Shown: positions 27,253-35,372, counted from the first letter of the stretch. The stretch: 64,000 nucleotides of DNA from Streptomyces griseoviridis (GCA_014649155.1 BMSM01000004.1:372001-436000); one strand, 5' to 3'. A program made the numbers and translations. The notes: generated by a model from the letters alone, not told the origin.

Positions 27253-27268
27253 GGGATCTATGGGGTGT

Positions 27269-27898
27269 CTAGGGCGCGGTGGAGGGCTTGCGGGCGTCGA
27301 AGAGGTGCCGGGTGCTGTGGGCGACGAAGGGACCCTCGTCCGCGATCCGCCGGTGCAGGGCGCGCAGCCGGGGCTCGTACGCCTCGACCGTGAATCCCGG
27401 GACCATCCACACGACCTTGCGCAGGAAGTGGACGACGGCTCCGATGTCGTGGAACTCCATCCGCAGCCGCTGTGCGCGCAGTTCCACGACCTCCAGCCCG
27501 GCGGCCTCCGCGGCGGCCCGCTCGTCCTCCGGGTGCCGGGCGCGGCGGACGGATTCCGGTTGCGGTCCCAGGAAGTACTCGACCAGTTCGAAGACGCTGG
27601 CGGGTCCCACGTGCTGGGCGAAGTAGGTGCCCCCGGGCGCCAGCACCCGGGCGGTCTCCGCCCAGTGCGGCCTGACGGGGTGCCGGCTGACGACCAGGTC
27701 GAAGGCACCGTCCGCGAAGGGCAGCGGCGCGCCGCCGGCGCCGGCCAGGCGGCCGGACAGGGACCGGGCGTAGCGCCAGGAGGGCCGTTCCTCGGTGGCC
27801 CGGCCCTCGAACCAGGAGAAGTCCCAGCCCTCGGTGGGGACGGCGACGGCCTCCGCGACCAGGTCCTCGAAGGCGCGGTGGGCAGGGGGGACGGTCAT
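27269..27898 (-). CDS. Class I SAM methyltransferase relative lacking the SAM-binding loop
   Basis: A 209-aa protein resembling the streptomycete methyltransferase family that normally runs to about 255 aa. Family segments GWDFSWFEGRATEERPSWRYA, FADGAFDLVVSRHPV, ARVLAPGGTYFAQHVGP, FELVEYFLGPQP and HFLRKVVWMVPGF are present. Between residue 50 (LSGRLAG) and 58 (PLPFADG) the usual DxGxGGG motif I and the acidic motif II region are missing, an apparent in-frame loss of about 50 residues. It may be inactive or have a changed role. ATG 27898 is followed immediately by family homology. Confidence 0.7.
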   Translation of the reverse strand: MTVPPAHRAFEDLVAEAVAVPTEGWDFSWFEGRATEERPSWRYARSLSGRLAGAGGAPLPFADGAFDLVVSRHPVRPHWAETARVLAPGGTYFAQHVGPASVFELVEYFLGPQPESVRRARHPEDERAAAEAAGLEVVELRAQRLRMEFHDIGAVVHFLRKVVWMVPGFTVEAYEPRLRALHRRIADEGPFVAHSTRHLFDARKPSTAP

Positions 27899-27935
27899 GG
27901 ACGCCGGTCTTTCACTGGGTCGGGCGGGCGGGGCT

Positions 27936-28808
27936 TCAGGCGATCAGGGGGCCGACCTTCTCCGCGGTGAAGCGGACGAAGCCCTCGGGGTCGGGTTCGT
28001 CGGCGGTGGGCTGGAGGATCACCGTGCCGGCGCCGGCCGCGGCGAGGCGTTCGACGGCGTCCGCGACCGCGCCCGCGTCACCGGCGACGCCCAGGCCCGG
28101 TACGGAGTCCAGCTTCTCGGCGGCCAGTTCGGCGCGCAGCCGGTCGGCCGCGCCGGGGCCGGTGGCGGTGAGGAGGTGGACGACGACCTCGTGCCGGCCG
28201 GTCCGGCCCGCCGCCGACCGGCCCTCGTCGATGAGCCGGCGGGCCGCGCGGACCCCGTCGGGCGGGGTGGCGCAGGTGAGCACCGTGCCGTCGGCGGCCT
28301 CGCCGGACAGCCGCAGGGTCCGCGGGCCGGTGGCGCCGGCGAACACCTCGGCGGTGCCGTGCGGCGGCCAGTCCAGGGCGACGTCGTCGAGACGGACGTA
28401 ACGTCCCTCGGTGGTGACCCGTTCGCCGCGCAGCAGTGCCCGCAGGGCGGTCAGGTACTCCCGCAGCAGCGTCAGCGGGGACCCGGCCCGCGCGCCGACC
28501 TGGCCCATCCAGTCCTGCACGCCGTGGCCCACGGCGAGGACGGTGCGGTCGGGGAACATCCGGTGCAGACCGGCGGTCTCCATGGCGGTGAGGGCGACGT
28601 TGCGCAGGGGCACGGGGAGCAGGCCGACGCCGATCCGGACCCGCTCGGTCCAGGCGAGTGCGGCGGCCGCGGTGGAGATGCCGCCCTCACGGAAGCAGTC
28701 CTCCCACAGCCACAGTTCGTCGAGGCCCGCCTCGTCGGCGGTGCGGGCCACGGCGCGCAGCCGCTCCGGGGCGAGTTGGGGCCGGAACACGGCGCCGAGT
28801 GTGGTCAT
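27936..28808 (-). CDS. LLM-class F420-dependent oxidoreductase
   Basis: A 290-aa luciferase-like TIM-barrel protein of the F420-dependent branch. Recognisable parts are GAVFRPQLAPERLRAVART, DELWLWEDCFREGGIS, ERVRIGVGLLPVPLRN, FPDRTVLAVGHGVQDWMGQ (the conserved GHG turn) and GEAADGTVLTCATPPDGV. These enzymes use F420H2 to reduce diverse substrates; the one here is unknown. The start ATG 28808 is preceded by AGGAAGGG. It is upstream of, and perhaps co-transcribed with, the eroded methyltransferase gene. Confidence 0.85.
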   Translation of the reverse strand: MTTLGAVFRPQLAPERLRAVARTADEAGLDELWLWEDCFREGGISTAAAALAWTERVRIGVGLLPVPLRNVALTAMETAGLHRMFPDRTVLAVGHGVQDWMGQVGARAGSPLTLLREYLTALRALLRGERVTTEGRYVRLDDVALDWPPHGTAEVFAGATGPRTLRLSGEAADGTVLTCATPPDGVRAARRLIDEGRSAAGRTGRHEVVVHLLTATGPGAADRLRAELAAEKLDSVPGLGVAGDAGAVADAVERLAAAGAGTVILQPTADEPDPEGFVRFTAEKVGPLIA

Positions 28809-28966
28809 GGTGCCCTTCCTACCCGGGTGCGGGGCCGTCGTACAACGGCATTTCGGTCCGGGGCGGAGGGGGCGGGCGGAAAAGGGCGCGGCCGGACGGG
28901 CGTCCGTGGCACGCTGACGGGTCGGCAGCCGGACCGTCCCCCGCTCCCCCGCCCTGGAGGGCCGCA

Positions 28967-29314
28967 GTGATCCCAGCCCGTCCCGCCCCCCTGCTGGACC
29001 AGTCCGACTCCGCCCGGGCACGGCCGGCCGACGCCGAGCGCGTCGGGGAGCCGGTCCCGGACCGCTGGCCGGTACGGCGGCGGACGGACGGGCCGGGGGC
29101 GCGGGCGGGGTTCCTCGCGGGCGCCGGGGCGTGGGGGCGGGACGCGGCGGCGCTCGTCCGGGTCGGGCACCGCGGGTATCCGTACGGCGGCGATCCGGAG
29201 GAGCCGTTCCCCGACGTCGTGGGGCGGGCCGGCCGGGAGGTGCCGCACCACGGGGCGGAGATCGCCCTGCTGCGAGACCTGTACCGCGCGGACGCCGGGC
29301 GGGGGGCGCGGTGA
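28967..29314 (+). CDS. Short DinB-like protein, possibly truncated
   Basis: 115 aa from GTG 28967 (GGAGGG 7 nt upstream). Only the C-terminal part, REVPHHGAEIALLRDLYRA, clearly matches DinB/YfiT-type four-helix bundles, where the histidine pair contributes to the metal site. The first 60 residues are Arg/Ala/Asp-rich and do not resemble the usual helices; family members are normally about 160-170 aa. Probably a shortened or decaying copy. Its TGA overlaps the GTG of the DUF192 gene. Confidence 0.55.
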   Translation: MIPARPAPLLDQSDSARARPADAERVGEPVPDRWPVRRRTDGPGARAGFLAGAGAWGRDAAALVRVGHRGYPYGGDPEEPFPDVVGRAGREVPHHGAEIALLRDLYRADAGRGAR

Positions 29315-29688
29315 CCGGGCGGCGGCGGTGGCGGGACGGGCACGGCACGCTGCTCGTGCCGGGGGCGGAGGGACAGGCGGCGGCGCGGGTGCCGCTGGAG
29401 TTCGCGGTGTCCTACCGGGCGCGGACCCGGGGGCTGCTGGGGCGGACGTCCGTCGACGGGGCGCTGCTGCTGTCACCGGCCGGGTCGGTGCACACCTTCG
29501 GGATGCGGATGCCGATCGACGTGGCCTATCTGGACCGGCGGTGCACCGTCCTGGCGGTGACCACGATGGTGCCGGGGCGGCTGGGCCTGCCCCGGCTGCG
29601 GTCCCGGCACGTCCTGGAGGCGGCGGCCGGGGCGATGGCCGGGTGGGGGGTGCTGGCGGGTGCCCGGGTGGAGATCATCCCCGGCTGA
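29311..29688 (+). CDS. DUF192 family protein
   Basis: A 125-aa DUF192 protein. The signature runs through AVSYRARTRGLLGRTSVDGALLL (in pieces), VHTFGMRMPIDVAYLD and VLAVTTMVPGRLGLP. The family forms a small beta-barrel, often secreted; here there is no signal peptide, so it is cytoplasmic. The function is unknown. GTGA overlap with the upstream DinB-like gene gives translational coupling. The 3-prime end overlaps a convergent lipoprotein gene by 14 bp. Confidence 0.82.
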   Translation: MTGRRRWRDGHGTLLVPGAEGQAAARVPLEFAVSYRARTRGLLGRTSVDGALLLSPAGSVHTFGMRMPIDVAYLDRRCTVLAVTTMVPGRLGLPRLRSRHVLEAAAGAMAGWGVLAGARVEIIPG

Positions 29689-30169
29689 TGCGGACGACCG
29701 CCGTGCCGTCCCCGGTGGCGGCGAGGTGCAGGGCGACGGTGCCGGGGGCGGCGGCGGGGGCGGGTGCGCCGGGGCCGCAGCCGCCGCTGCTGCCGCCGGC
29801 GGAGAGGACGGCCCAGCAGGCCGAGCCGGGGCCGGTGGCGCTGCCGCGGGTATGGCCGTCGCCCGAGACCAGCCGGTAGCCGACGGCGGCCCGGCCGGCC
29901 TCGGTCACCGTCAGCCCGGCCCGGCCCTCCGGCCCCGCGAAGGCGATGTCCACGGGGGCGGCGACGGTGACCTCGCAGTCGGCGTCGGCGCAGGCGCGCA
30001 GGCCGCGTGCGTCGGCGGTGGCCGGCGGCGGGGGTGTGGCCGGGGCCGAGGCGCGGGGAGGCGCCGGGGCCGAGGTGCGGGGAGGCGCCGGGGCCGGGCC
30101 GCCGCAGCCGGCCAGGGCTAGGAGGACGAGGGCCGCCAGGGCGGGTCCGGGCGCCCGGTGCCGTGCCAC
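29675..30169 (-). CDS. Putative lipoprotein, Cys-rich
   Basis: 164 aa. Signal peptide with lipobox LALAGC (cysteine at about residue 22), then a Pro/Ala/Ser spacer containing a repeated TSAPAPPRASAPA-like unit, and a small domain with the cysteines of CADADC, SACWAV and SGGCGPG. Probably anchored to the outer face of the membrane. It is the last gene of the leftward Tad-linked run, 4 nt after the OmpA-family gene, which suggests a role at the cell surface. No family recognised. Confidence 0.65.
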   Translation of the reverse strand: MARHRAPGPALAALVLLALAGCGGPAPAPPRTSAPAPPRASAPATPPPPATADARGLRACADADCEVTVAAPVDIAFAGPEGRAGLTVTEAGRAAVGYRLVSGDGHTRGSATGPGSACWAVLSAGGSSGGCGPGAPAPAAAPGTVALHLAATGDGTAVVRISRG

Positions 30170-30173
30170 GGGG

Positions 30174-30800
30174 TCAGCTCCCGGAGCGCGGGAAGGAGAC
30201 CTCCACCCGGCGGTTCTTCTTGCGGCCGGCCTCGGTGGAGTTGTCGGCGATCGGGTACTGCTCGCCGTAGCCGCGTACCTCGTAGGTGATGCCGGCGTCG
30301 TTCAGCGCCTGGGAGAGGACGTCGTGCACGGCGTTGGCGCGCTTCTTGGAGAGAACGTCTCCGTGGGCGGCGGAGCCGAGGTCGTCGGTGAAGCCGAAGA
30401 CGCGGATGCGGGTGGCGTTCTGCGCCTTGATCTCCTCGGCGATACCGGCGATGCGGGACGTGGCCTCGCCGCCGAGTCTCGCGCTGTCCTTGCCGAACAG
30501 CACCTCGGCCTGGAGCGCGAACTTCACGTCCACGTTGGTGTCCTCGCGCCGCTCGTCCCCACTCTGGTCCTCGACGACCGACTTGATGTCCAGCACCTTG
30601 GGCCGGGCGAGGGTGGCCCCTTCGGGCAGCTTCAGATCCGGGTCGTTGGGGTCCACCTCGGTCGGCGGGGAGGCGGTCGCCTCGGTGCCGGGCGGGACGC
30701 TGGGGGCGTCGTCGGCGTGGGCGGGGAGGGCGGGGGTGAGGAGGAGGACGGAGGCGGTGAGGAGCACGGTGAGGCGTGTGGGTGTCATGGGCTGCCTCAC
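30174..30800 (-). CDS. OmpA-family exported protein
   Basis: 208 aa. Signal peptide MTPTRLTVLLTASVLLLTPALPAHA if counted from ATG 30788 (given here in halves: MTPTRLTVLLTASVLL then LTPALPAHA), followed by a mature N-terminal region and an OmpA/MotB peptidoglycan-binding domain (about 95-205; LFGKDSARLGGEA, RIRVFGFTDDLGS, LSKKRANAVHDVL, EVRGYGEQYPIADN). GTG 30800 overlaps the upstream lipoprotein stop (GTGA). In a monoderm, such a domain anchors a protein to the cell wall, here plausibly the Tad structure. Confidence 0.82.
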   Translation of the reverse strand: MRQPMTPTRLTVLLTASVLLLTPALPAHADDAPSVPPGTEATASPPTEVDPNDPDLKLPEGATLARPKVLDIKSVVEDQSGDERREDTNVDVKFALQAEVLFGKDSARLGGEATSRIAGIAEEIKAQNATRIRVFGFTDDLGSAAHGDVLSKKRANAVHDVLSQALNDAGITYEVRGYGEQYPIADNSTEAGRKKNRRVEVSFPRSGS

Positions 30801-31375
30801 CCGGAGATCGCGATGGTGTCGGCCGAGAACATGGGCAGCTGGAAGGTGACCTCGCCGGTGTCCGCGGGCGGCGCGGGGAACTGCATGAAGACGGGGACCG
30901 ACTCGCCAGGCTTCAGCGCCGGGAAGTTGGTCGTCGTCAGCGGCCGTCCGTCGGTGTCGCGCAGGACGTAGTACCGCTTCTTCCCCTTGGAGTCGACCAG
31001 GGCGGCACCGCCGAGGGAGCTTCCGTTCCGGATGATCTCCGTCTCGTTGCCGCTCAACTGGGCCGGCACATTGGTGGTCTCGTCGCCGTCGTTCTTCAGG
31101 GCGCCGCTGACGGTGACGAAGCCGCCCGCGTCGCGTTCCGCGGAGGTGAGGCTGAGCAGCAGGCCGTCCGGGCCCTTCAGCTCCGCCAGGGGGGTACCCG
31201 GCTTGTTCTCCTGGGTGCTCGGCTCGGAGCCGGCGGCGGACGAGGACGAGGACGAGGCCCCGGGCTTGTCGTCGTCACCGCCTCCTCCGCAGCCGGCCAC
31301 CCCGACGGCCAGGCCGGCCACGACGGTCAGCGCGACCATCCCTCTGCGGGCCCTTGTGGCGAGTCGCACGCTCAT
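30797..31375 (-). CDS. Putative lipoprotein of the Tad locus
   Basis: 192 aa with a twin-basic N-terminus and lipobox VAGC (about residues 26-29), a Gly/Ser/Asp-rich spacer, then a beta-sandwich-like domain (about 65-190; LLLSLTSAERDAGGFVTVSGAL, KRYYVLRDTDGRPL, FPALKPGESVPVFMQFPAP, split for length). The pattern resembles extracellular DUF4352-like or immunoglobulin-type domains. It is translationally coupled to the OmpA-family gene downstream. Function unknown. Confidence 0.7.
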   Translation of the reverse strand: MSVRLATRARRGMVALTVVAGLAVGVAGCGGGGDDDKPGASSSSSSAAGSEPSTQENKPGTPLAELKGPDGLLLSLTSAERDAGGFVTVSGALKNDGDETTNVPAQLSGNETEIIRNGSSLGGAALVDSKGKKRYYVLRDTDGRPLTTTNFPALKPGESVPVFMQFPAPPADTGEVTFQLPMFSADTIAISG

Positions 31376-31408
31376 GCCTTTGCTTCCTTCGTCCCTCGTC
31401 GTTCGCTG

Positions 31409-32005
31409 TCAGTCGGCCAGATGGACGTCGAAGAGATCCCGGGGATCCGGCAGTACCTCAAGGTCCTCGGGATCCAGCTCCCAGTCCTCACCCTCGCAGT
31501 CGAGCGGCGGAAGCTCGTCGTCCCCCGCGTCCGCGCCGGGGAGTTCGAAGGTGCAGCGCGGCTCGATCACCGCTGTCGCGGATGCCTGGGACCTCATGCT
31601 CTCCGTCCCGGGGACGATGGACTCGCCGACGGTGTCCTCGGTCTCGACCTCCACGGTGAAGCCCAGGGGGCCGTCCGGGCGGCAGGCCAGCACGTCCGCG
31701 TCGTTGCGCGCCGCCAGTTCCTCCGCGCGACGGCACGAGGGCGCGAGCCCCGCGGTGGTGCCGTCGAAGATGGCCCGCCAGGTGTCGGGGTCCAGGACGT
31801 TCTCCGTCCAGAGGTCCGCGAGCTGGTCCCGGCTGTCCTGGGCCGCTGCCAGCGCTGCCGCGTCGGCGGCGGTCTGCGCGCCGTTGCGGTTGGCCGCCGC
31901 CTGTCCGACCGCGAGGTAGGCGAGCGCAAGAAAAAGCAGGCCTCCTACCACCGTGAGGTAGATGGGGAAGGCCTGCCCCGCGTCGCCATGGGCACGACGC
32001 GGCAT
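31409..32005 (-). CDS. TadG-like pseudopilin / pilus assembly protein
   Basis: 198 aa. The N-terminus GDAGQAFPIYLTVVGGLLFL is a prepilin-like segment leading into one TM helix, followed by QTAADAAALAAAQ, the hallmark of TadG/TadE-like proteins, and an acidic extracytoplasmic domain (residues 60-198, very rich in Asp/Glu near the end). The ATG overlaps the stop of the Flp-like gene by one base (TGATG). Likely a minor component of the pilus or of a secretion-competent pseudopilus. Confidence 0.75.
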   Translation of the reverse strand: MPRRAHGDAGQAFPIYLTVVGGLLFLALAYLAVGQAAANRNGAQTAADAAALAAAQDSRDQLADLWTENVLDPDTWRAIFDGTTAGLAPSCRRAEELAARNDADVLACRPDGPLGFTVEVETEDTVGESIVPGTESMRSQASATAVIEPRCTFELPGADAGDDELPPLDCEGEDWELDPEDLEVLPDPRDLFDVHLAD

Positions 32006-32202
32006 CAGCCGCCGGTGACCTCGGTGATCTTGTCCCTGATGGCGTTGTAGATGGTCTGCCCGATGTCCGTTCCCGTGATCGCCAGCACGATCGCCACCAC
32101 CACCGCGATGATGCCCAGGTACTCCACCGCCGTCTGGCCCCGGTCGTCGCGGGTGGCGCGGGTGCGGAGGTACGCGGCGGTGGTGTGCAGCCAGTTGCCC
32201 AT
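32005..32202 (-). CDS. Flp-like pilin
   Basis: 65 aa, size and layout of an Flp/Fap pilin. The class III prepilin motif is G-QTAVEYLGIIAVVVAI: cleavage after G22, Glu at +5, Tyr at +6, then a hydrophobic helix, and a short hydrophilic C-terminus. AAGGGGAA precedes ATG 32202. It is the probable major pilin of the locus. No prepilin peptidase is encoded in the window, so one must act from elsewhere. Confidence 0.82.
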   Translation of the reverse strand: MGNWLHTTAAYLRTRATRDDRGQTAVEYLGIIAVVVAIVLAITGTDIGQTIYNAIRDKITEVTGG

Positions 32203-32307
32203 GGTGTTCCCCTTCGCGGTGACCGGTGCCGGTGGCGGCACCGTACGGGGGCAGGAGCCGTCCCGCCGAGGGCCCCAGGGCCCAAAGCCGGGCCCAAAGG
32301 CGGGGGC

Positions 32308-33084
32308 TCACCGCGCGTCACCCCGGCGGCCCAGCCACGCGGCGGTCGCCTCGGCGCGGCTGGCGCAGTGCAGCTTGGCGAAGATGCGGTTGATGTGGTT
32401 CTTGACCGTCTTCTCGCTGATGAAGCAGGCGCCGGCGATCTGCTGGTTGGTCATGCCGGACGCGATGAGGTCCATGATCTCCGCCTCCCTGGCGCTCAGA
32501 GGGAACCCCGGTCTGCTACCGGACGACTGTCCCACATCCGGTTGCATTAGCGAAAGGTTTTCCGTGAAACCGCGTGAACTCGCCCGCGTCGGCGCTGTAT
32601 CCGGTGCGGCACGCCCGGCATCATCGTATGCATTCGCACTTCTGAGCTGCTGAAGGACCGCTCCCGCCGCCGTAGGCGAGAAGTGCGTGCGGCGCGCCCC
32701 GGTGTCCCGTACGGCGGTGATCAGCTGGTCGGCGGTGAACTCGCCGTGGACCAGATAGCCCTCCGCGCCCCGGCGCAGCGCCTCCCGTACCGTCTCCGGC
32801 TCCCCGCTGTACGTCAGCATCATCACCGGGGCGATCCGCGCCAGGTACGGCAGCGCCGCCAGGCCGTCGACGCCGGGCATGCGGACGTCGAGGAGGACGA
32901 CGTCGGGCCGGTGCCGGTCGGCGGCCTCGCAGGCCTGGCGGCCGTCGGCGGCCTCGGCGACCACCGTGATGTCGGCGCGGCCGGAGAGCAGGGCGGTCAG
33001 GCCGGCCCGGACGACCGGGTTGTCGTCGGCGACCAGCACCCGCACGGCGGCGGGGGGGCGCGGGGCGGGTGGGTGGAGCGTCAT
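32308..33084 (-). CDS. NarL/LuxR-type response regulator with atypical linker
   Basis: 258 aa. Receiver domain (about 14-130; phospho-acceptor D66 in VVLLDVRMPG, acidic pair D20/D21, K-position region replaced by YLVHGEFTADQL) and LuxR HTH (about 195-255; LSAREAEIMDLIASGMTNQQIA, EKTVKNHINRIFAKLH). Residues 148-193 of the linker are encoded by DNA with codons rare in this genome (AGA, AGT, AAT, CTA, ACA, GCA), unlike both flanking domains. ATGA overlap with the sensor kinase gene upstream shows they are a pair. Confidence 0.85.
   Translation of the reverse strand: MTLHPPAPRPPAAVRVLVADDNPVVRAGLTALLSGRADITVVAEAADGRQACEAADRHRPDVVLLDVRMPGVDGLAALPYLARIAPVMMLTYSGEPETVREALRRGAEGYLVHGEFTADQLITAVRDTGARRTHFSPTAAGAVLQQLRSANAYDDAGRAAPDTAPTRASSRGFTENLSLMQPDVGQSSGSRPGFPLSAREAEIMDLIASGMTNQQIAGACFISEKTVKNHINRIFAKLHCASRAEATAAWLGRRGDAR
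32506..32643 (-). other. Codon-atypical segment inside the response regulator gene
   Basis: About 138 bp encoding the inter-domain linker. It is visibly AT-richer than its surroundings and uses AGA twice, AGT, AAT, CTA, CTT, ACA and GAT, which are uncommon in neighbouring genes. Confidence 0.6.
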
Positions 33085-34463
33085 GAGGCCATCTCCTCGG
33101 CCGGGGGCACCGGTCGGGCCGGTCGGGGGGTCAGGGCGGCCAGCGGCAGGTCGAGGCGGACCTCGGTGCCCGGCGCGCGTCCGGTGCCGCCGACGCTCAG
33201 GCGGGCGCCGATCGAGGCGGCCCGCTCGGCCATGCCGAGGAGACCGAAGTGCCCCGCGGCCCGGAGCCGTTCGAGGTCGGCCGGTCCGGGCAGGCCGGGG
33301 CCGTCGTCGCGGACGGTGATGCGGAGGTGGCCGTCGTGGACGCCGGCCCGGACGTCGATCCGGGTCGGCGCGGCGTGCCGGTGGGCGTTGTCCATGGCCT
33401 CCGCGGCGATGGTGAGGAGCTGCCGGGCCACGGCGGGCGCCACCGGGGGGACGGCGTGGTCGCCGGTGGGCCGGTAGACGCAGGGTGTGCCGGTGCGGGC
33501 GGCGAAGTCACGGGTGCGGGCGGCCAGTTCGACGAGCACGTCGGTGCCGTGGCCCGGGTCGGTCTCGCGGCGCAGGTCGGCGAGGAGGTCCCGGGACTCG
33601 GCGGCGGCCCGGCGGGCGGACCGGGCGACCAGCTCCGCCTGGCGCCGGACGAGGACCGGGTCGACCCGGTCGGCGGCGGCCGACGCGGCGAGGCCGTCGG
33701 CGGCCAGGGCGACGCCGTGCAGGGTCTTGGCGACGGAGTCGTGCAGATCGCGGGCGAGCCGGGCGCGTTCGGCGGCGACCGCCTCGGTGACGGCCAGCCG
33801 GGCCCGTACGGCCGTCAGGGCCTCGGTGGCGGAGCCGAAGCGGAGCATCAGGCCCCGCAGGCTGGAGCCGACGGCGCCGGCGACGACGCAGAGGCCGGGC
33901 AGGAGCAGCGACTGGGCGACGCCGGGCGAGGAGTCCCGGTCCGTGGCGTGCGCCAGCAGCAGGATCAGGCCCTGGAGGGAGGCGAAGACGGCGGCGCCGC
34001 GCCAGCCGTAGACCAGGCCGGCCAGCAGCGGGGTGCAGACGCCGACGTAGGCGAGGGTGGTGTCCGGGCCGGCCGAGACCAAGAGCAGGGCGCCGAAGAG
34101 GGTGTCCGCGGCCAGCAGGGTGGGGTGGCGCAGGAGGAGCGGGCCGAAGCGCTCCCAGTCGCGGAAGAGGACGTAGGACCCCATGAAGGTGACGACGACG
34201 GCCGCGCCGACCAGCCGGGCGCCGGTGCCGGGGCTGGCGCCCAGCAGCGCGGCGGGGGCGGCCAGGGCGATCATCGCCAGCCGGAAGCCGAAGACCTGGC
34301 GGCACAGCGCCTGGAGGGCGTTCACCTGGAGGCCGAGCGCGGGGGGCGTCTCCTCGGCGGGGGCGTCCGGGGCGGCGGACCCGGACGCCCCCGCCTCCCG
34401 CCCGCGCGCCCGCCGCGACAGCGCCCCGCCCCGGCGCCGGCCGGTCGTCTCCATGAACGTCAC
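33081..34463 (-). CDS. Sensor histidine kinase (HisKA_3 family)
   Basis: 460 aa. A disordered N-terminus, about five to six TM helices (about 60-205), a coiled segment, the DHp domain with H241 in RLARDLHDSVAKTLHG, and a HATPase_c domain (EAMDNAHRHA, DDGPGLPG, GLLGMAERAASIGARL). The GTG start at 34463 lies 9 nt after tadC; an in-frame ATG at 34454 is an alternative. Its stop overlaps the response-regulator start. The position between tadC and the pilin gene implies that it regulates or senses assembly of the Tad system. Confidence 0.87.
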   Translation of the reverse strand: MTFMETTGRRRGGALSRRARGREAGASGSAAPDAPAEETPPALGLQVNALQALCRQVFGFRLAMIALAAPAALLGASPGTGARLVGAAVVVTFMGSYVLFRDWERFGPLLLRHPTLLAADTLFGALLLVSAGPDTTLAYVGVCTPLLAGLVYGWRGAAVFASLQGLILLLAHATDRDSSPGVAQSLLLPGLCVVAGAVGSSLRGLMLRFGSATEALTAVRARLAVTEAVAAERARLARDLHDSVAKTLHGVALAADGLAASAAADRVDPVLVRRQAELVARSARRAAAESRDLLADLRRETDPGHGTDVLVELAARTRDFAARTGTPCVYRPTGDHAVPPVAPAVARQLLTIAAEAMDNAHRHAAPTRIDVRAGVHDGHLRITVRDDGPGLPGPADLERLRAAGHFGLLGMAERAASIGARLSVGGTGRAPGTEVRLDLPLAALTPRPARPVPPAEEMAS

Positions 34464-34472
34464 CCGCCCCGC

Positions 34473-35360
34473 CTACTCACCGGTGATCGAACCGAAGTCG
34501 GTGCCGGAGCCGAGGATCAGTCCGGCGCCGAGCAGGATCATCGTGGCCGGGACCATGAAGGTGGTGATCATCATGGTGGCCTTGGGGACCGCGCGGGCGG
34601 CCTTGCGGCGGGCGTTCTGCGCGTCGGTGCGGCGCATGTCCTTGGCGAGGGAGACCAGGGTGTCGACGATGGGGGCGCCCAGTTCCTCGCCCTGCTGGAG
34701 GGCGGTGACGAACATCGCGACCTGCTCGGAGTCGTTGCGCCGCCGCAGCTCCGCGAAGGCCTGCCGGCGGCTCATGCCGAGGTCCATCTGGCGGAGCGTG
34801 ATGCGCAGTTCGTCGGCCCAGGGGCCCTCGTAGCGGGTCGCGACCCGGTCCAGGGCCTGGCGGAAGCCGAGGCCGGCGCTGACGACGACCGCGAGGACGT
34901 CCAGGAAGTCGGGCAGGGTGCGCTCGATGACGTCCTTGCGGACGCGGATCGCGGACCAGATGCCGACCTCGGTCCAGAACGCGCCGAAGGCCAGCAGGAG
35001 CAGGGCGACCAGGTACTGGCCGCGGAGGAGGAAGACCAGGAAGCCGACGGCGCCGAGGAAGCCGTAGACCGCGCGGCGGGCGGCGTAGCGGTCGATGGTC
35101 AGGCCGCCGGGGTTGCCCGCGAGGTCGATCCGGCGGCGGTACCTGGCGACCAGGGAGGGCCCCATGAGCCGCAGGACGGCGGGGGCGTACCGCATGCCCA
35201 GGCGGTCGACGACGGAGTCGACGGCGCCGGTGCGGGTGGCGCCGATCTCCAGGGCGAGGGCGAGGTCGCCGGGGAGTTTGACGTCCGCGCGGTACATGCG
35301 GACGCCGGCGAAGACGCCCCAGACGGCCAGGCCCATGAGGGCGGCGAGCAGCAGTGCCAT
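34473..35360 (-). CDS. tadC: TadC-like inner-membrane platform protein
   Basis: 295 aa with a T2SSF/GspF domain (about 130-260; TLPDFLDVLAVVVSAGLGFRQAL in pieces, DLGMSRRQAFAELRRR, FVTALQQGEELGAPIVDTL) and flanking membrane helices at the N-terminus (1-20), the middle (about 95-130) and the C-terminus (about 260-285). TadB and TadC together form the membrane platform that transmits TadA ATPase motion to the pilin. Spaced 12 bp after tadB. Confidence 0.87.
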   Translation of the reverse strand: MALLLAALMGLAVWGVFAGVRMYRADVKLPGDLALALEIGATRTGAVDSVVDRLGMRYAPAVLRLMGPSLVARYRRRIDLAGNPGGLTIDRYAARRAVYGFLGAVGFLVFLLRGQYLVALLLLAFGAFWTEVGIWSAIRVRKDVIERTLPDFLDVLAVVVSAGLGFRQALDRVATRYEGPWADELRITLRQMDLGMSRRQAFAELRRRNDSEQVAMFVTALQQGEELGAPIVDTLVSLAKDMRRTDAQNARRKAARAVPKATMMITTFMVPATMILLGAGLILGSGTDFGSITGE

Positions 35361-35372
35361 GTCAGGACCTCC

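Larger units (their letters stand above)
26368..27268. other. Long non-coding region (901 bp)
   Basis: No convincing protein gene. Open frames here are Arg/Pro-rich and lack ribosome-binding sites. It holds the strong minus-strand intrinsic terminator at 26741-26781, an imperfect inverted repeat at about 26895-26935 (CATGGGGATC / GATCCCATG), and AT-rich phased repeats at 27227-27252. These signals suggest a small transcript or a regulatory leader. Confidence 0.5.

Noticed and set aside
32203..32307. Short direct repeat GGGCCCAAAG between the response regulator and pilin genes as an operator
   Set aside because: Two copies in GC-rich filler DNA with no symmetry; could equally be part of a small hairpin, so not listed as a site.
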